Below, piece after piece: positions 22,171-33,783 of a stretch of 64,000 bases of DNA. The stretch is from assembly GCA_037176725.1 (NCBI GenBank), contig JAZBRS010000074.1, forward strand, positions 67,336,001-67,400,000, given 5' to 3'. Position 1 is the first letter of the stretch. Each line of letters starts with the position of its first letter. The notes under the pieces are model-generated. The model was not told where the DNA came from, did no database searches, and worked only from the letters and a program-made list of their open reading frames with translations. The position numbers were made by a program, and so were the translations under genes. This DNA comes from Posidonia oceanica (lineage: Eukaryota; Streptophyta; Magnoliopsida; Alismatales; Posidoniaceae).

Positions 22171-23336
22171 AGGTGTTCCAGATACTCTATTTGAGGATAG
22201 AGTTATCTGAGAGGTGTTGCGCATGTGAGTTGCACGTTGGTGCTGCATAGTTGTGTTGCGCATCTTGTTGTGGGCCTAGCCATTGAGTGGCTTGGTCAAT
22301 GTGTTGTGTGTCATTTGCAGTGTTTTGGTTGGGGTATCCTGTTTGGATGCCTAGTTAGTTTTGTTGTTGGTGGTCCGAGTGGCTCAGTGCCATTCGGCGG
22401 TGGAGATTCTCTCTCTCCAGTTTGTTTTCTTTGGGTGCTATGTTAGGAATGCTCGGTTTGTCTTCTCTGGGTGTTCTGTTGAGGATGTCCGGGTGTTTGG
22501 TTGCTTGTTGGTGGGTCAAATGGTGTAATGCAGTTCGATCTTGGGGAGATCTTCTCTCCTTTGGTTTCTTTGGGTTTTCTACAGCGGAAATGGGGTGAGT
22601 CGGTGAGATTGGTTTCCCATCTTGTTGGTTGGCGCTACTAGCCGAGCCATTGGGTGTGGCCCAGGTGTCTCCTCTGAGCAGTGGTTTCCTGGTCTAGGTG
22701 AGTTGTTCTCAGGGATCTGGTAGCGGAATCTCCAAGAAAGTGGCACCATGGATGGTTTGACCAGGAAGGAGGAACAGCTTGAGTGGGTTGGGACACTTTT
22801 GAAGGGAGTTGTCTTGAGTTGGGGACTCATTCGAGTTGGAATCCCGAGTGGTCCTTATCGTTGGTTGTGGTTGTTCCATTGGAAATAGTGAGTCTTGTGG
22901 CCTTCGGTTGGGATGAGTTCCTATTGTAGTGAGGCAACATAATGATTTGTTATTCATGTCAATCGACGAATCACGAGTGGGACTACCCTGCCATGTGATT
23001 CGTGTTGGCCACTGGGATGGATTGTGCTCTGGATCTAGTGGGGTGGTAGTCTAGGAGGCAGTTCCTAGAGACAGATAGCACCTTAGTTAGCTAGTATGTT
23101 AGTGCACTCCAGATCTGTGAAGAGCTTTGTCATGTCTTAGTATGTTGGTTCTCTCCCATGCCATAGATTGGAGGTGGAATTCTGAGGAATGTGTACTGGT
23201 TATTAATGGTTTGGCAACTATTGGTGGGTCATTATGTGCTACAATTAGACTCTTTTAGGAAACGAGAGATGGTACTGAGCACATGAGGTAGAGTTTGAGT
23301 GGTTGCTGACCAAGTTGAGTATTAGAGTAGCGCAGT

Positions 23337-23341
23337 GGGTG
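23337..23341. other. Target duplication GGGTG, left copy, of Element 2
   Basis: GGGTG immediately precedes the LTR start TGTAGTAATCC. The same five bases follow the far LTR end at 47908-47912. It shows that Element 2 spans 23342-47907 as one insertion. Confidence 0.93.
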
Positions 23342-26300
23342 TGTAGTAATCCTGAATTCTAATCGTCCATGCACGTTACCAAAGCTTGCGTACACCGATC
23401 AAAATAGGCTCACTAAACGCGGTTGGATCCGAGGGAAGAACTCGACTCGGAAACGCTGGCAAAAGAAAAGAAAAGGAATGATAAGACAATTCGGAGTCGC
23501 CACCGGGTCTATTGAATTGGAAGACAAGGAAAACCAGAGGTTAAGCATGAAAAGACATGCAAAATCGGATGCAAGGAGGGGCAAAGGGATGCAAGGCTAA
23601 GCTAAGCTATGCTATACTACTATGCCATGCTATGCTATGCTATGTCTCTAGCCTAGGATAAAGGAAAGGTCGATGCGAGCCAAGAGAAAGGACAAGGACT
23701 CCTGTTACGCACGGGGAAGGTGTTAGGCACCCCGATACGTTAGAGAGTCAGTCTTTCTTAGGCAATCTCGCGCTAATGCAGGAAATTGCTAGCCTAATGC
23801 CTAAATGCCATACATGCTTACCTACTATGCATTGGAAATAAACGTGCTATCTATGTGCTCAGCCACGCTGCTAGTGTTCCGAACTGGGCGGACCGTGGTT
23901 CGTGAGAACTCCTAAGCAGTAAGCATCATGGCCCTATATGTAGATGCAGGCGATAAAACAAAACGGCGGGGAAACCAAGCAATGTAGGCGACATGCAAGT
24001 GATAAAGCAAAACAGGTGCGGAAAATGGTGCGAGAACGCAGAAAACAATGCAAGGCATGCAAAACAGTGTAAAAGGCAGAAAGCAATGCAACGGGGGGTG
24101 GAAAACTATGCAATAGAGCAGAAAAACAATGCAAAATGCAGGAAACAGGGCAAAGCACGGAAAACGAGGCAAAGCGGGGTGCAAAATCGAAACAAAGGGG
24201 TGGGTAACATGCATTGGGGTTGCAGCAAGCCAAAGAAGCAATAAAACGCGAGAAACAGCGAGCGAAACAAAATCTGCGCTTTAAAATGGCTTTCAGCCAT
24301 CTACAAGTATTGGACGCTGGCAACACCAGCGTCCAACGTTGGACGCTAGCATTGCTGGCGTCCAACGTTGGACGCTAGCATTGCTGGCGTCCAACACCTG
24401 CTGCAGGCAGACAACATGCAAATTTTGTAAAACCATGCATTATAACTATATGGATGCAGTACTGATGCAAATATGCAGCTAAATGGGTACCTGACATGCA
24501 AATCTAACCTAACAGAAGATTAGAGGAGGAATCAGAAAATGGAGCAAGCCAGAATCAAGGATTCAAGCTAGCAGGTTGTTGGACGCCTGTAGGCTGGGCG
24601 TCCAACGTTAGATGCCAGAGTGGCTGGCGTCCAACACAGACCAGAAGCAAGGAAGAGAAAAGAAGCATACAAAAGCAAAATAAAAATGGGTGCATGCATT
24701 TGGGTTGCTGGAGATGAGCAGGGGGCAAACAAGCAAGCATAGGAAGCTTAAAAAAACAACTCAGACCTTACCTGTGCTGAGTGCCAGCCTAGAGGCACAA
24801 CCAGGTTGTTGGCCGCAAGCTAGGCCGGCATCCAATGTTGGATGCCAGCTCCAGCAGCGTACAATGCCCTGTGAGGCACAACACACAAAGAAACATGCAT
24901 AAACAAGCAAAATAATTCACAGAAATTAAAGGATTGTTACTGAAGAAGCTAGACATGCATAAGAACACTGGATACAAGCGAACAAGCAAGATCGGAAAGG
25001 CATGCAAGCTTTGAAGAACAGATGAAGAGCCAGGACGTTGGATGCTAGAGCCAGCAGCGTCCAATGTTGAACGTTGAAGGCTCTGGCGTCCAACGACCAG
25101 AGCATGCAAACTTACCTGTTCTAAAGGGGGAGCTCAGCTCTACCCCACCTATATGCATGCAAAGACAATAAAGGGATGTAAGAAGCTAACAGGAGCATGC
25201 ACAGCAAACATGGCAAGCATTTGAGCTAAGGAAAGCAAAAGAGAAAACATGCATAAGAGGTAAAAGCTTAAGAACTTGCAAAAAGAAATAAACTACTTGA
25301 GAAAACCTAGCAAACCTAAACATGGTTGCCATAGGGGCCAGGCATCCTTAAGCATGCATGAATCACAAAATAATATCAAAAATATGCATGGTATAAGTAG
25401 GGCAGCAAGGCAAAGCAGACAGACATGTTGGACGCCCAGTGAACCGGCGTCCAACGTTGGACGTGGCACACTCTGGCGTCCAACGCAGGCAAGAGGCAGA
25501 TGGACATTAAGCATGCAAAAAGGATACAAACAAGCATGGAATAAGTAAAAGAGCATGGCACAACATCAGAAAGCATTAGAGGAAACACATAGCATGGGTC
25601 TGCAAGAAAGCATGCAAGGATAAAGCATACGACGCATTCAAACAAGGGCAAAGCTAAACAAAGTGTTGGACGCTGCCCAAGCAAGCGTCCAACCTTGGAC
25701 GCACCAGTTGGTGCGTCCAACACACTGAACTCTCCCTTGGACGTGAATCACATCCAAAAGGAGTCAAACGAGTTGTAAGGTTGCATGGGAACGTTCTACT
25801 ATGCATGCAAAACTCTATGGGGTAGAAAACTAACCTTCAGAAGCCCTAGAACGGTGGCTCCATCAAGTTCACCGGAGTTGTAGGTGTGCTGCGGCAGCAA
25901 GTTCGACGAGTGGCCTGAGTAGCTCGGAGCACCGGAGAGGCTAGCGAAGCGTCGAGGACGGAGAGGGGAGTCGCTTCTTCGCTCTAGAGGTGGGAATTCG
26001 CTTCTCAGCTCGGTGTGGTGACTGTGGCAAAGGGTTGAACTTGCGGTTTTGTTGAAGTGCTGCATGGGTTCTTGAGCTTGGCAGAGGTTTGCAGGCCGAA
26101 TTCTGGCTTTGGCATGTGCTGGCAGGTGCAGGTGAGTGTGTGAGGTCCATGTGGAATGTCAGAGGAGGGCATGGGCATTGGTAGAAGGCCGGTGAGGGCA
26201 AGGCGGTGGCTGACACAGGCGGCAGAAATCAGCCCTGTCAGTGAGAGGTATGAGAGCTGGTTTTGGGCTGATATGGAGGAGATGGGTAGTTACTTAGGTT

Positions 26301-26754
26301 TGGAAGGTAGTGGATGGCATGGAGTGGAGGAAGGGATGGGTAGTAAGTGCGGGGAGGCGCGGGATTGGACGGCTGGTGAGCTGGAGGGGGCGGAGCAACC
26401 ACTGCTGCCCTCGAGTCGTTGGACGCCAGACTAGAGGGCATCCAACGTTGGACGCCAGACTAGAGCACGTCCAACATTGGATGCTAGCACAGGTTGTGTC
26501 CAACGTTGGACGCTGCCTGTTCCCGCATCCAACACACTCAGGTGGCGTAAGCTGCAAATGGGCTTGGGCTTAGGCCTAGAGGTGTTGTAAAAGGTGCAAA
26601 GAGGCTTGGTAAAGGCTTCTAGGGTTTGGGGCAAAGTTTTGGGGCTAGAAATGGGTTAGAAAAAGGGGTTGAAAAAGGGATGACATTCCAGAGTCCATAC
26701 GAGCCTACAAAAGAGAACAACCAACTTCCTGGCTGTCATAATGGGGTGTCTACA
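23342..26754 (-). mobile_element. 3' LTR of Element 2 (3413 bp)
   Basis: Plus orientation starts TGTAGTAATCC and ends GGGGTGTCTACA, followed by the polypurine side GATGCCCCTCCC. It contains the conserved U5 end (23342-23950), a loose GCAAAAC-rich stretch matching the minisatellite position (23990-24260), seven dyad clusters (24310-26532) and a GC-rich block (25850-26560). Confidence 0.92.
24310..26532. repeat. Seven clusters, 17 units, of the 27-base dyad
   Basis: Units at 24310, 24339, 24368; 24579, 24608; 24809, 24838; 25038, 25067; 25428, 25457; 25666, 25695; 26419, 26448, 26477, 26506. Each is 27 bases (the one at 25695 is 26): TTGGACGC, 11 variable bases, GCGTCCAA. A 2-base linker, mostly CG, makes the joint palindrome GCGTCCAACGTTGGACGC and a 29-base period. 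In several units the inner 11 bases also pair, for example TGG..CCA, AGC..GCT and ACCA..TGGT. First unit of a cluster is often preceded by TG or CG and last followed by CA. Confidence 0.95.
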
Positions 26755-26803
26755 GATGCCCCTCCCTGAGCGAGGTCAAGCGGAGCGAGACCGCTGCTCA
26801 AGG
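26755..26803 (-). other. Polypurine tract and adjacent stem-loop of Element 2
   Basis: On the minus strand GGGAGGGGCATC precedes the LTR start and should prime plus-strand DNA. Directly inward, 26764-26803 can fold: CCCTGAGC pairs with GCTCAAGG (one mismatch) and GGTC with GACC around the loop AAGCGGAGCGA. Elements F (58031-58070) and E (61123-61159) have a comparable stem at the same place. Confidence 0.75.
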
Positions 26804-27139
26804 TAGACAAGACACCCTACCTGACACCGGTAGGAGAGCAAATGACTGTAGGCGCTAGTCATTCGCTCGGTGGATGCACCAGAAAACATGACTCAGAGCC
26901 ACAAGGCAGATGCAGTTGCAAATGCAATGCGTGCTGATGCAATGCGATGCATGCTAATGTAGAAGTTAGCGCAGAGGTTATGTTAGTGCAAATATAATGC
27001 ATGTCGATGCAGTTATTTACTATGCAATGCTGTTAATAGAAGAGTGCGATGCTGATGCAGAAGAGATGTAAGTAAAGCTGCAGTGCGATGCATGAGTTCA
27101 AGGATTAGTCCGAGCTCCCAAAAGAAATGCTTGACAAGA
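26804..27139. other. 3' interior of Element 2, ATGCAATGCGATGC-rich
   Basis: No gene. Loose repeats of GCAATGCGATGC/GCTGATGCAAT between about 26920 and 27090 resemble, in weak form, the large array of element F at 58630-59295. Confidence 0.7.
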
Positions 27140-29270
27140 CTAACGGGCTTGGCATCCGAGCAGTTAGGGCTGCTAGCCCAACAAGCAGAGGAGGGGGAGA
27201 CAATTGGACGGCTGTCGACCGAGCAGTTAGGGCTGCCAGCCCGCAGGGAAAACAGGAGCAGCTTGTCTTTGCTCGAGGAAGCAAGCAAGAAAAGAAAGGG
27301 GGAGGCAAGTGTGGGCATCGTCCGCACGGAGCGAAGCCACCTAAGGGTTGATCCTCGTACGAGGATACAGGGTAGGACTCCGAGCACACGGGGTCCAAGA
27401 AGAGCTTGTCCTCGCCCGAGGAAGCAAGCAAGAAAAGAATGGAGGTTGGCAAGCGTGGGCATCGTCCGCACGGAGTGAGGCCACGCAAGGGCTAATCCTC
27501 GCATGAGGATACAGGGCAGGACTCCGAGCACATGGGGTCCGAGAAGAGCTTGTCCTCGCCCGAGGAAGCAAGCGGGGGATTTCGCGTGGACAGAATCCAA
27601 AGGGGGCTTGTCCTCGCTTGAGGAAGCAAGCAGCAGTCTGATCCCAACCTTAGGGGACAGACAGGGGGCTCGTCCTCGGCCAGGGAAATGAGCAGGAGGG
27701 AAAGAAGAAAGAGGCATGTCCTCGCCCGAGGAAGCAAGTGCACGGGACCCCGTCCGCACAGAGGGAAGTCACGCAGAAAAGGAAAAAGACTTGTCCTCGC
27801 CCGAGGAAGCAAGCAGGAGAGGCAGAAGAAAGAAGTTTGTCCCCGCCCAGGGAAGCAAGCGTGCGGGACCCCGTCCGCACGGAGGGAAGTCACGCAGAAA
27901 AGGAAAAAAGCTTGTCCTCGCCTGAGGAAGCAAGCAGGAGAGGCAGAAGAAAGAAGTTTGTCCCTGCCTGGGGAAGTAAGCGCGTGGGACCCCGTCTGCA
28001 CGGAGGGAAGTCATGTAGAAAAGGAAAAAGGCTTATCCTCGCACGAGGACAAGCAGGAGAGGTAGAAGAAAGAAGCTTGTCCCCGCCCGGGGAAGCAAGC
28101 GCGCGGGACCCCGTCCGCACGGAGCGAAGCCACGCAAAATGGAAAAAGGGGACAAAAGACTTATTCTCGCATGAGGATAAGCAGGAAGGGAAAGGGGGAG
28201 GGCAAGCGTGGGCATCGTCCACACGGAATGAAGCCATGCAAGGGTTGATCCTCGCACGAGGATGCAAGGCAGGACACTGAGCATATGGGGTCCGAGAAGA
28301 GCTTGTCCTCGCCCGAGGAGCAAGCAGGGGCGCGCATACGCTTATCCTTGGTTGAGGAATAAGCGAGCCTGATCCTTGCCCGAGGAACAGGGAAACTCCA
28401 TCCGCGTGGAGCTGCGCAAGGCTTGTCCTCGCCCGTGGAAGCAAGCAAAAAGGGAAAAAGGCTTGTCCTCGCTCGAGGAAGCAAGCAGGAGGGACAGAAG
28501 AAAGAAGCTTGTCCTCGCCCGAGGAAGCAAGCGTGCGGGACCTCGTCCGCACGGAGGGAAGTCATGCAGAAAAGGAGAAAAGGCTTGTCCTCGCATGAAG
28601 AAACAAGCAGGAGGGGCAGAAGAAAGAAGCTTGTCCCCGCCTAAGGAAGCAAGCACGCGAGACCCCATCCACACGGAGGAAGTCACGTAGAAAAGGAAAA
28701 AGGCTTATCCTCGCACGAGGACAAGCGGGAGGGGCAGAAGAAAGAAGCTTGTCCCCGCCTGGGGAAGCAAGCGCGTGGGACCCCGTTCGCACGGAGGGAA
28801 GTCAAGCAGAAAAGGAAAAAGGCTTATCCTCGCAGGAGGACAAGCAGGAGAGGCAGAAGAAAGAAGCTTGTTCTCGCCCGAGGAAGCAAGCACGCGGGAC
28901 CCCATCCACACGGAGGGAAGTCACGCAAAAAAGGAAAAAGGTTTATCCTCGCACGAGGACAAGCGGGAGAGGCAGTAGAAAGAAGCTTGTCCTCGCCCGA
29001 GGAAGCAAGCGTGCGGGACCCTGTCCGCACGGAGTGGAGCCACGCAAAACGGAAAAAGGGCTTGTCCTCGCACAAGGACAAGCAAGAAAGACAAAAGACT
29101 TATCCTCGCATGAGGATAAGCAGGAAAGGAAAGGAGGTGGGCAAGCATGGGCATCGTCTGCACAGAGCGAAGCCATGTAAGGGCTGATCCTCACATGAGG
29201 ATACAGGGCAGGACACCGAGCATACGGGGTCCAAGAAGAGCTTGTCCTCACCCGAGGAAGCAAGCAAAAG
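27140..29270. repeat. Hairpin-rich tandem array in 3' interior of Element 2
   Basis: Many copies of dyads CTTGTCCTCGCCCGAGGAAG, TTATCCTCGCACGAGGACAAG-type and GTGCGGGACCCCGTCCGCAC lie end to end. From about 27719 they form a higher-order unit of roughly 120 to 125 bases (GGGACCCCGTCCGCAC near 27745, 27865, 27987, 28111, 28661, 28779, 28899, 29018). Both ends carry a CAGTTAGGGCTGCCAGCCC-like motif (27165, 27220, 29410). Reading frames are open on both strands because the unit lacks stops; I do not call them genes. Confidence 0.9.
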
Positions 29271-29804
29271 GGAAAAAGGAAAAGCGATACCAGGGGGTAG
29301 CTAAAAAAGATGGCCCTGGTATCAGGGATGATACCAGGGGACAGCCGAAGCACCCCTACTACCAAAAGAGAGGAAAAAAGCAGACAAAACTAACACGTTT
29401 GCCAAGCGAGCAGTTAGGGGTGCCAGCCCAGAGCAAACTAGGCAAAATGCGGTAGCGGCCATGCACAGATCGGCAAGGGTTCTTGCATGCATGTTGACTA
29501 TAGAGGGCTTTGCTGCAACTCTCTTGCTGAGGTTGCTAATTGCATGGTGCTTGCAGGGGAGCTGTTTTACATTTCTTGCAGGGCTACTTCAGGTTGTCTG
29601 CATGAGCTAACACTCTGAGATGCTTGATGCAGGTCCTACGACACTTTGACAGGAATAGATATGCAGACAGGTAAGGCATGCAACACAAACAAATGGTGTG
29701 AAATGTGTTTGTATTGAGTGAATCTCTGGTTACACGCCTCTGACAGGCCAAAAGATACAGCTTGATTCAAGAAAAGCTCTACAAGCAAACAGCTGCATAT
29801 ATGC
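29271..29804. other. Unrecognised stretch downstream of the RNase H remnant
   Basis: Integrase is expected here on the minus strand but no zinc-finger, DDE or C-terminal motif is visible. The ORF at 29857-29636 has no recognisable feature. Confidence 0.6.
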
Positions 29805-30592
29805 CTAGTTATGCCGAGCCCTCTTTGCTGGGCAGGAGTCAGAAAACTGGGGGGCACCCGGAGGGATCTCGCTGAGGGGCCAGAGTCCCTGCACCTCGGT
29901 GACGTACTCAGAAGTACATCCCGAGCCCTTCACAACTGCTATGTCTGTAGCCTTCACCCCATGCTGCATAAGGTCTGCTAGCACTGTTGTAGATGCTGTT
30001 GTAGTCAACACCGTGCCTATGCCTCGACCCTTCTTGTTGACAGCACCGTCGAAGTACAGCTGCCAATGCTCTAAGTCTTCAGGGTCCTCCTCAGAGTCTT
30101 CCATTGCAAAGAGGATGTCCTCATCTGGGAACTGTGTCTGGAGAGGTTAGTATTCAGGCAAAGGAAAGTCTGCAAGGTGATCTGCCCCTACGGCGTGGTT
30201 AGCACCGTGCCTATGCCTCGACCATTCTTGTTGACAGCGCCATCAAAGTATAGCTGCCAATGCTCTAAGTCTTTGGGGTCCTCCTCATAGTCCTCCATTG
30301 CAAAGAGAATGTCTTCATCCGGGAACTGCGTCTGGAGAGGCTGGTATTCAGGCAAAGGAAAGTCTACAAGGTGATCTGCCATGGCTTGGCCCTTCATGGC
30401 TCGCTGCGTGACAAAGGTGATGTCGTACTGAGACAACAACACTTGCCACTTGACGCATCTGCCTACCATTGCTGGTTTCTGGAAGAGGAACTTGATGGGG
30501 TTATGTCGGCATAGGAGTCGGACTGGGTACGCCATCATGTAGTGCCTCAGCTTCTGTGCAGCCCAGAAGAGGGATAAGCAAGTCTTCTCCAT
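29805..30592 (-). pseudogene. RNase H end and start of extra RNase H, truncated and duplicated
   Basis: Bases 30592-30188 read MEKTCLSLFWAAQKLRHYMM of the first RNase H, the connection KWQVLLSQYDITFVTQRAMK, then LEHWQLYFDGAVNKNGRGIG, the start of the second, archaeal-type RNase H known from Tat/Ogre elements, with its first catalytic Asp in FDGA. It stops after GTVLTTP. A second copy of the same start (30104-29805) follows, because about 177 bases are repeated directly (about 30010-30185 and 30203-30381, roughly 90 percent alike). Neither copy has the rest of the domain. The frame is shifted against the RT block near 30600. Confidence 0.85.
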
Positions 30593-30630
30593 TGTGCTAT
30601 ACCTGGCCTCGCAATGAATTTCTTGCTCAG

Positions 30631-31788
30631 TTAATAAATTGCGTGCTCCTTTCTACCAGATTCATCATGCTGGCCCAAGACGGCGCCCATGGAATGTTGG
30701 GTGGTAGAGAGGTAGAGAAGCAGAGGTCTCCTAGGCATGGGAGGGACCAACACAGGAGGTTTGGTCAGAAGCTGCTTGATTTTGTCGAGGGTGGCCTGGC
30801 ACTCTTCGCTCCAGCTGATCTGTGCATTCTTCTTCAGGAGCTTGAAGATCGGTTCACATATAGGTGTGAGCTGCGTAATGAACCGACTGATGTACTGTAG
30901 GCGTCCGAGCAGGCCTCGGAGCTCTTTCTCTGTCCTAGGGGGTGGCATGTCCACAACAGCTTTTGCCTTCATCGGGTCCACCTCAATCCCCCTCTGACTA
31001 ATAATGTAGCCCAGGAGCTTGCCAGAAGATACCCCAAATACGCATTTGCTGGGATTAAGGCGCAGCTTGTATTTTCTTAAGCGGTCAAAGAGCTTTCTTA
31101 AGCAGGCAAGATGATCCTCAGGCTCTTTGGTCTTGGCAATCATATCATCCACATATACCTCAACTTCCTGATGCATGAGGTCGTGGAAAAGTGCAGTCAT
31201 GGCCCTCTGATAGGTTGCGCCAGCATTCTTCAACCCAAATGGCATAACTTGATAGCAGAAGACACCCCAAGGGGTGATAAATGATGTTTTCTCCATATCC
31301 ACTTCTACCATTCTAATCTGATTATAGCCAGAGAAGCCGTCCATGAAAGAGAGCATCTTGTGCCCTATAGTATTATCGACTAGGATGTTAATGTGCGGTA
31401 GTGGAAAATCATCCTTGGGACTTGCCTTATTCAGGTCCCGATAGTCGATGCACATTCGAACTCATCCATCCTTCTTAGGTACTGGGACGACATTTGCAAG
31501 CCACTCAGGGTAAAGGACGACCTTGAGGAAGTTAACACCGTGCTGCTTCATGATCTCTTCTTTGATCATAAGTAGCCACTGCGGTCGCCATCGCCTTAGC
31601 TTCTGCTTTACTGGCCTTGCATCTGGGTCTAAGGGTAGGTTATGCACAACTATCTCAATGTCGAGGCCAACCATATCCTCGTAGCTCCAGGCAAAGACAT
31701 CCGCATACTCCTTCAAGAATGTGATGAACTCTGCTCTAGCCTGGGGCGACAGAAGGGCGCTGATGCGGACCTCTTTGACTTCTTCCAC
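30631..31788 (-). pseudogene. Reverse transcriptase (Element 2)
   Basis: Two in-frame blocks: 31788-31462 with EVRISALLSPQARAEFITFL, EIVVHNLPLDPDARPVKQKL and EWLANVVPVPKKDG, then a TGA, then 31455-30631 with MCIDYRDLNKASPKDDFPLP, MDGFSGYNQIRMVEVDMEKT, FGLKNAGATYQRAM, the catalytic YVDDMIAKTKEPEDH, RGLLGRLQYISRF and the RNase H start LLYLSTTQHSMGAVLGQHDE. All RT catalytic motifs are intact; the TGA stands where an Arg codon CGA is expected. This is the better preserved RT of the window. Confidence 0.94.
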
Positions 31789-32049
31789 TGTGCCAATGCT
31801 GACAACCTCTATCTTCTCCTCGACATGGAGGTTGGGGCCTTCTGGATCGCCGTCGTGGGGCCGGAACTCAGGCGATGGTTCATCATTCTCATCTTTGCTT
31901 GCATCATCCTCCTCTCCATATGCAATAAGCTCCGAGAGGATCTCCTTCTCAAAGGTGGGGTCTGAGATATCGAACGAGTGCAGGTGTTCCGCTGCTTGGC
32001 CCTGGTGACGCTTCAGGATGGTCAGGCATACCCGAGTGTTTTTGTACCC

Positions 32050-33753
32050 TCAGCGCGCAACCTCTGTCCTGGCAAGCTCCTCAGCTGGTTTTGCCTGCTC
32101 TGACTCTACTGATTCTGTTGATTCTGCTACTGCTAATTGTACTGCTGGTGACTGCTGCGTTGCTGCCCGTGCATATGGTGCCGCTACTGATACATGTTGA
32201 ACCGCCGCCACTTGTGCATATTGCTCTGCTGCTGCTGGTGCATGTTGCTCTACATCTACTGCATGTTGCTCTACCTCTACTGCATGGTGCTCTACATCTA
32301 CTGCATGGTGCTCTACATCTACTACATGTTGCTCTACTTTTACTGCATGGGACTCTGCGTGGGGCTCTGCATGGGACTCTCCTACTTTTGCATGGGGCTC
32401 TGCATGGGACTCTGCATGGGACTCTGCATGGTTCTCTACATGGGGCTCTGCATGGGACTCTGCATGGTGCTCTACATGGGGCTCTGCATGGGACTCTGCA
32501 TGGGGCTCTGCATGGAGCTCTGCATGGGACTCTCCTACTTCTGCATGGTGCTCTGCATGGGACTCTGCATGGGGCTCTGCATGTTGTACCACTACTACTT
32601 GCTGTGCTGCTGGTGCTGTTTGTGGTGTCGATGCTGCTGATACCTACTGTGCTGTTGCATTTGCCTGCTCTGGTGTGCCCACCAATGATATATCTAGCTG
32701 GCAGCTGACCAAGGTACTACCGCCTGCTCCCCTGTCTAAGTGTGGCATGCACTGCACAAACCATCGAGACCCACCCCCTGGCTGTAGGGTTATTAGCTCA
32801 TCTGGTCTGACGGGTGCCTCTAGTGCTAGATCTTCCTCTAGAACCATGATAGAGGGATCTGTGGCCACGGCCTTCCCCTTCTTCTGTGCAGTCTCATGCT
32901 TGGCCACGTCCTGTGCTAGCGACGCAAGCTGCTCTTGGAATAGTTACTCCAAGTCTCCCATAGAGAAGTCAATCTGAGCGTCTGCAGCTGCTCCTGCCTC
33001 CGCATCCAAGGGTGAGTCGATGTAGTAAGCGACTGCTGGGCTTACGGCCGGCCCTGGCTCGACTGTTGGGTTTTCTGCTGCTTGGGGCATCTGCTTTGTT
33101 ACTACTGGGTATGCTGCCAGGATCACTGCTGCTGCTGGCGGGGAGGCACAACTGCTCTTCTGAGGAGCCAATGGCTGGGCCGCCATACTTGGGAATGAAA
33201 TGCTGGTGCCCGTGGGTGATAGTGGTGGTCTCCCGGTAGCAGCGGTGAGAATCTTCCGCATAGCAAGATCTACTGAGGCTGACAGCGGTGTGCCTGATAG
33301 AGCCGCCTGGCTTGCTTTTGGCGCTGTCAATGATGCAGGCTGAGTCACGCTGTCGCCTGATCTGACTGACTGTGCTGCCTGAGAAAGTGATTTCCATGCT
33401 GGTGCGGCTGCAACCACAGGCTAACTGCCGAATAACGCTGGAGGGCGTGCTTCTGGTCCTAGTGCTGCAGCTGTGACTGTCGGCAACTTTGGTGATGCTG
33501 CAGGAAGAGGGGAAACTGTCAGCCCTGCCTTAGGATTTGCCAATTCTGCTGCTTCATTAGTAAGTGCTAAGTAAACTGACTGGGACACAGTGGCGCTAAG
33601 TTGGTCCTTGCCGCCGGTTGGGGCTGCCTCAACTATACCAGACTCCTCCTCATCTGAGTAATAGTCCTCGATGCAGACCCATTCTTCTTCTGCCAACTGA
33701 GAACTCAGGCATAGCGCCTGTTGCACTGAGGCTTCACTACTCTTGGATTCCAA
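32050..33753 (-). pseudogene. Protease-RT linker of Element 2 with expanded His-Ala-Glu repeats
   Basis: Four in-frame blocks (33753-33421, 33417-32944, 32907-32644, 32592-32050) correspond to the linker of Element 1. The last block holds about 25 copies of a HAE(P/S/V/H) tetrapeptide, such as SHAEPHAESHAE, from a 12- to 15-base DNA repeat at about 32240-32590. Element 1 has only a short Ala/Ser/Val/Glu-rich stretch there. The repeat is in frame with RT, so it grew while the frame was coding or by chance in multiples of three. No known domain. Confidence 0.8.
32240..32590. repeat. 12-base microsatellite CTCTGCATGGGA within pol linker
   Basis: CTCTGCATGGGA, CTCTGCATGGGG, CTCTACATGG and CTCTACATCTACTGCATG variants are repeated. 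Units are multiples of three and keep the minus frame open. Confidence 0.9.
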
Positions 33754-33783
33754 GATACCTGCACTAGTGAAGTTAGTGAGGTC

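Larger units (their letters stand above)
20819..23341 (+). other. Interior of D, left part, no recognisable gene
   Basis: G/T-rich sequence with no gag, protease or pol motif in any frame. ORFs on the minus strand (for example 21590-21895) are Thr/Asn/Gln/His-rich and come from TGG/TTG repeats. It ends in GGGTG (23337-23341), the target duplication of Element 2. Confidence 0.7.

Noticed and set aside
24310..26532. Dyad clusters as attachment sites of a bacterial-type integron or phage
   Set aside because: The clusters are inside plant LTRs flanked by target duplications, with no recombinase nearby; no bacterial gene is in the window.
27105..29365. Overlapping ORFs of 100 to 248 codons in both orientations
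   Set aside because: All derive from one hairpin-rich repeat without stops; no domain, and no frame is conserved across the array.
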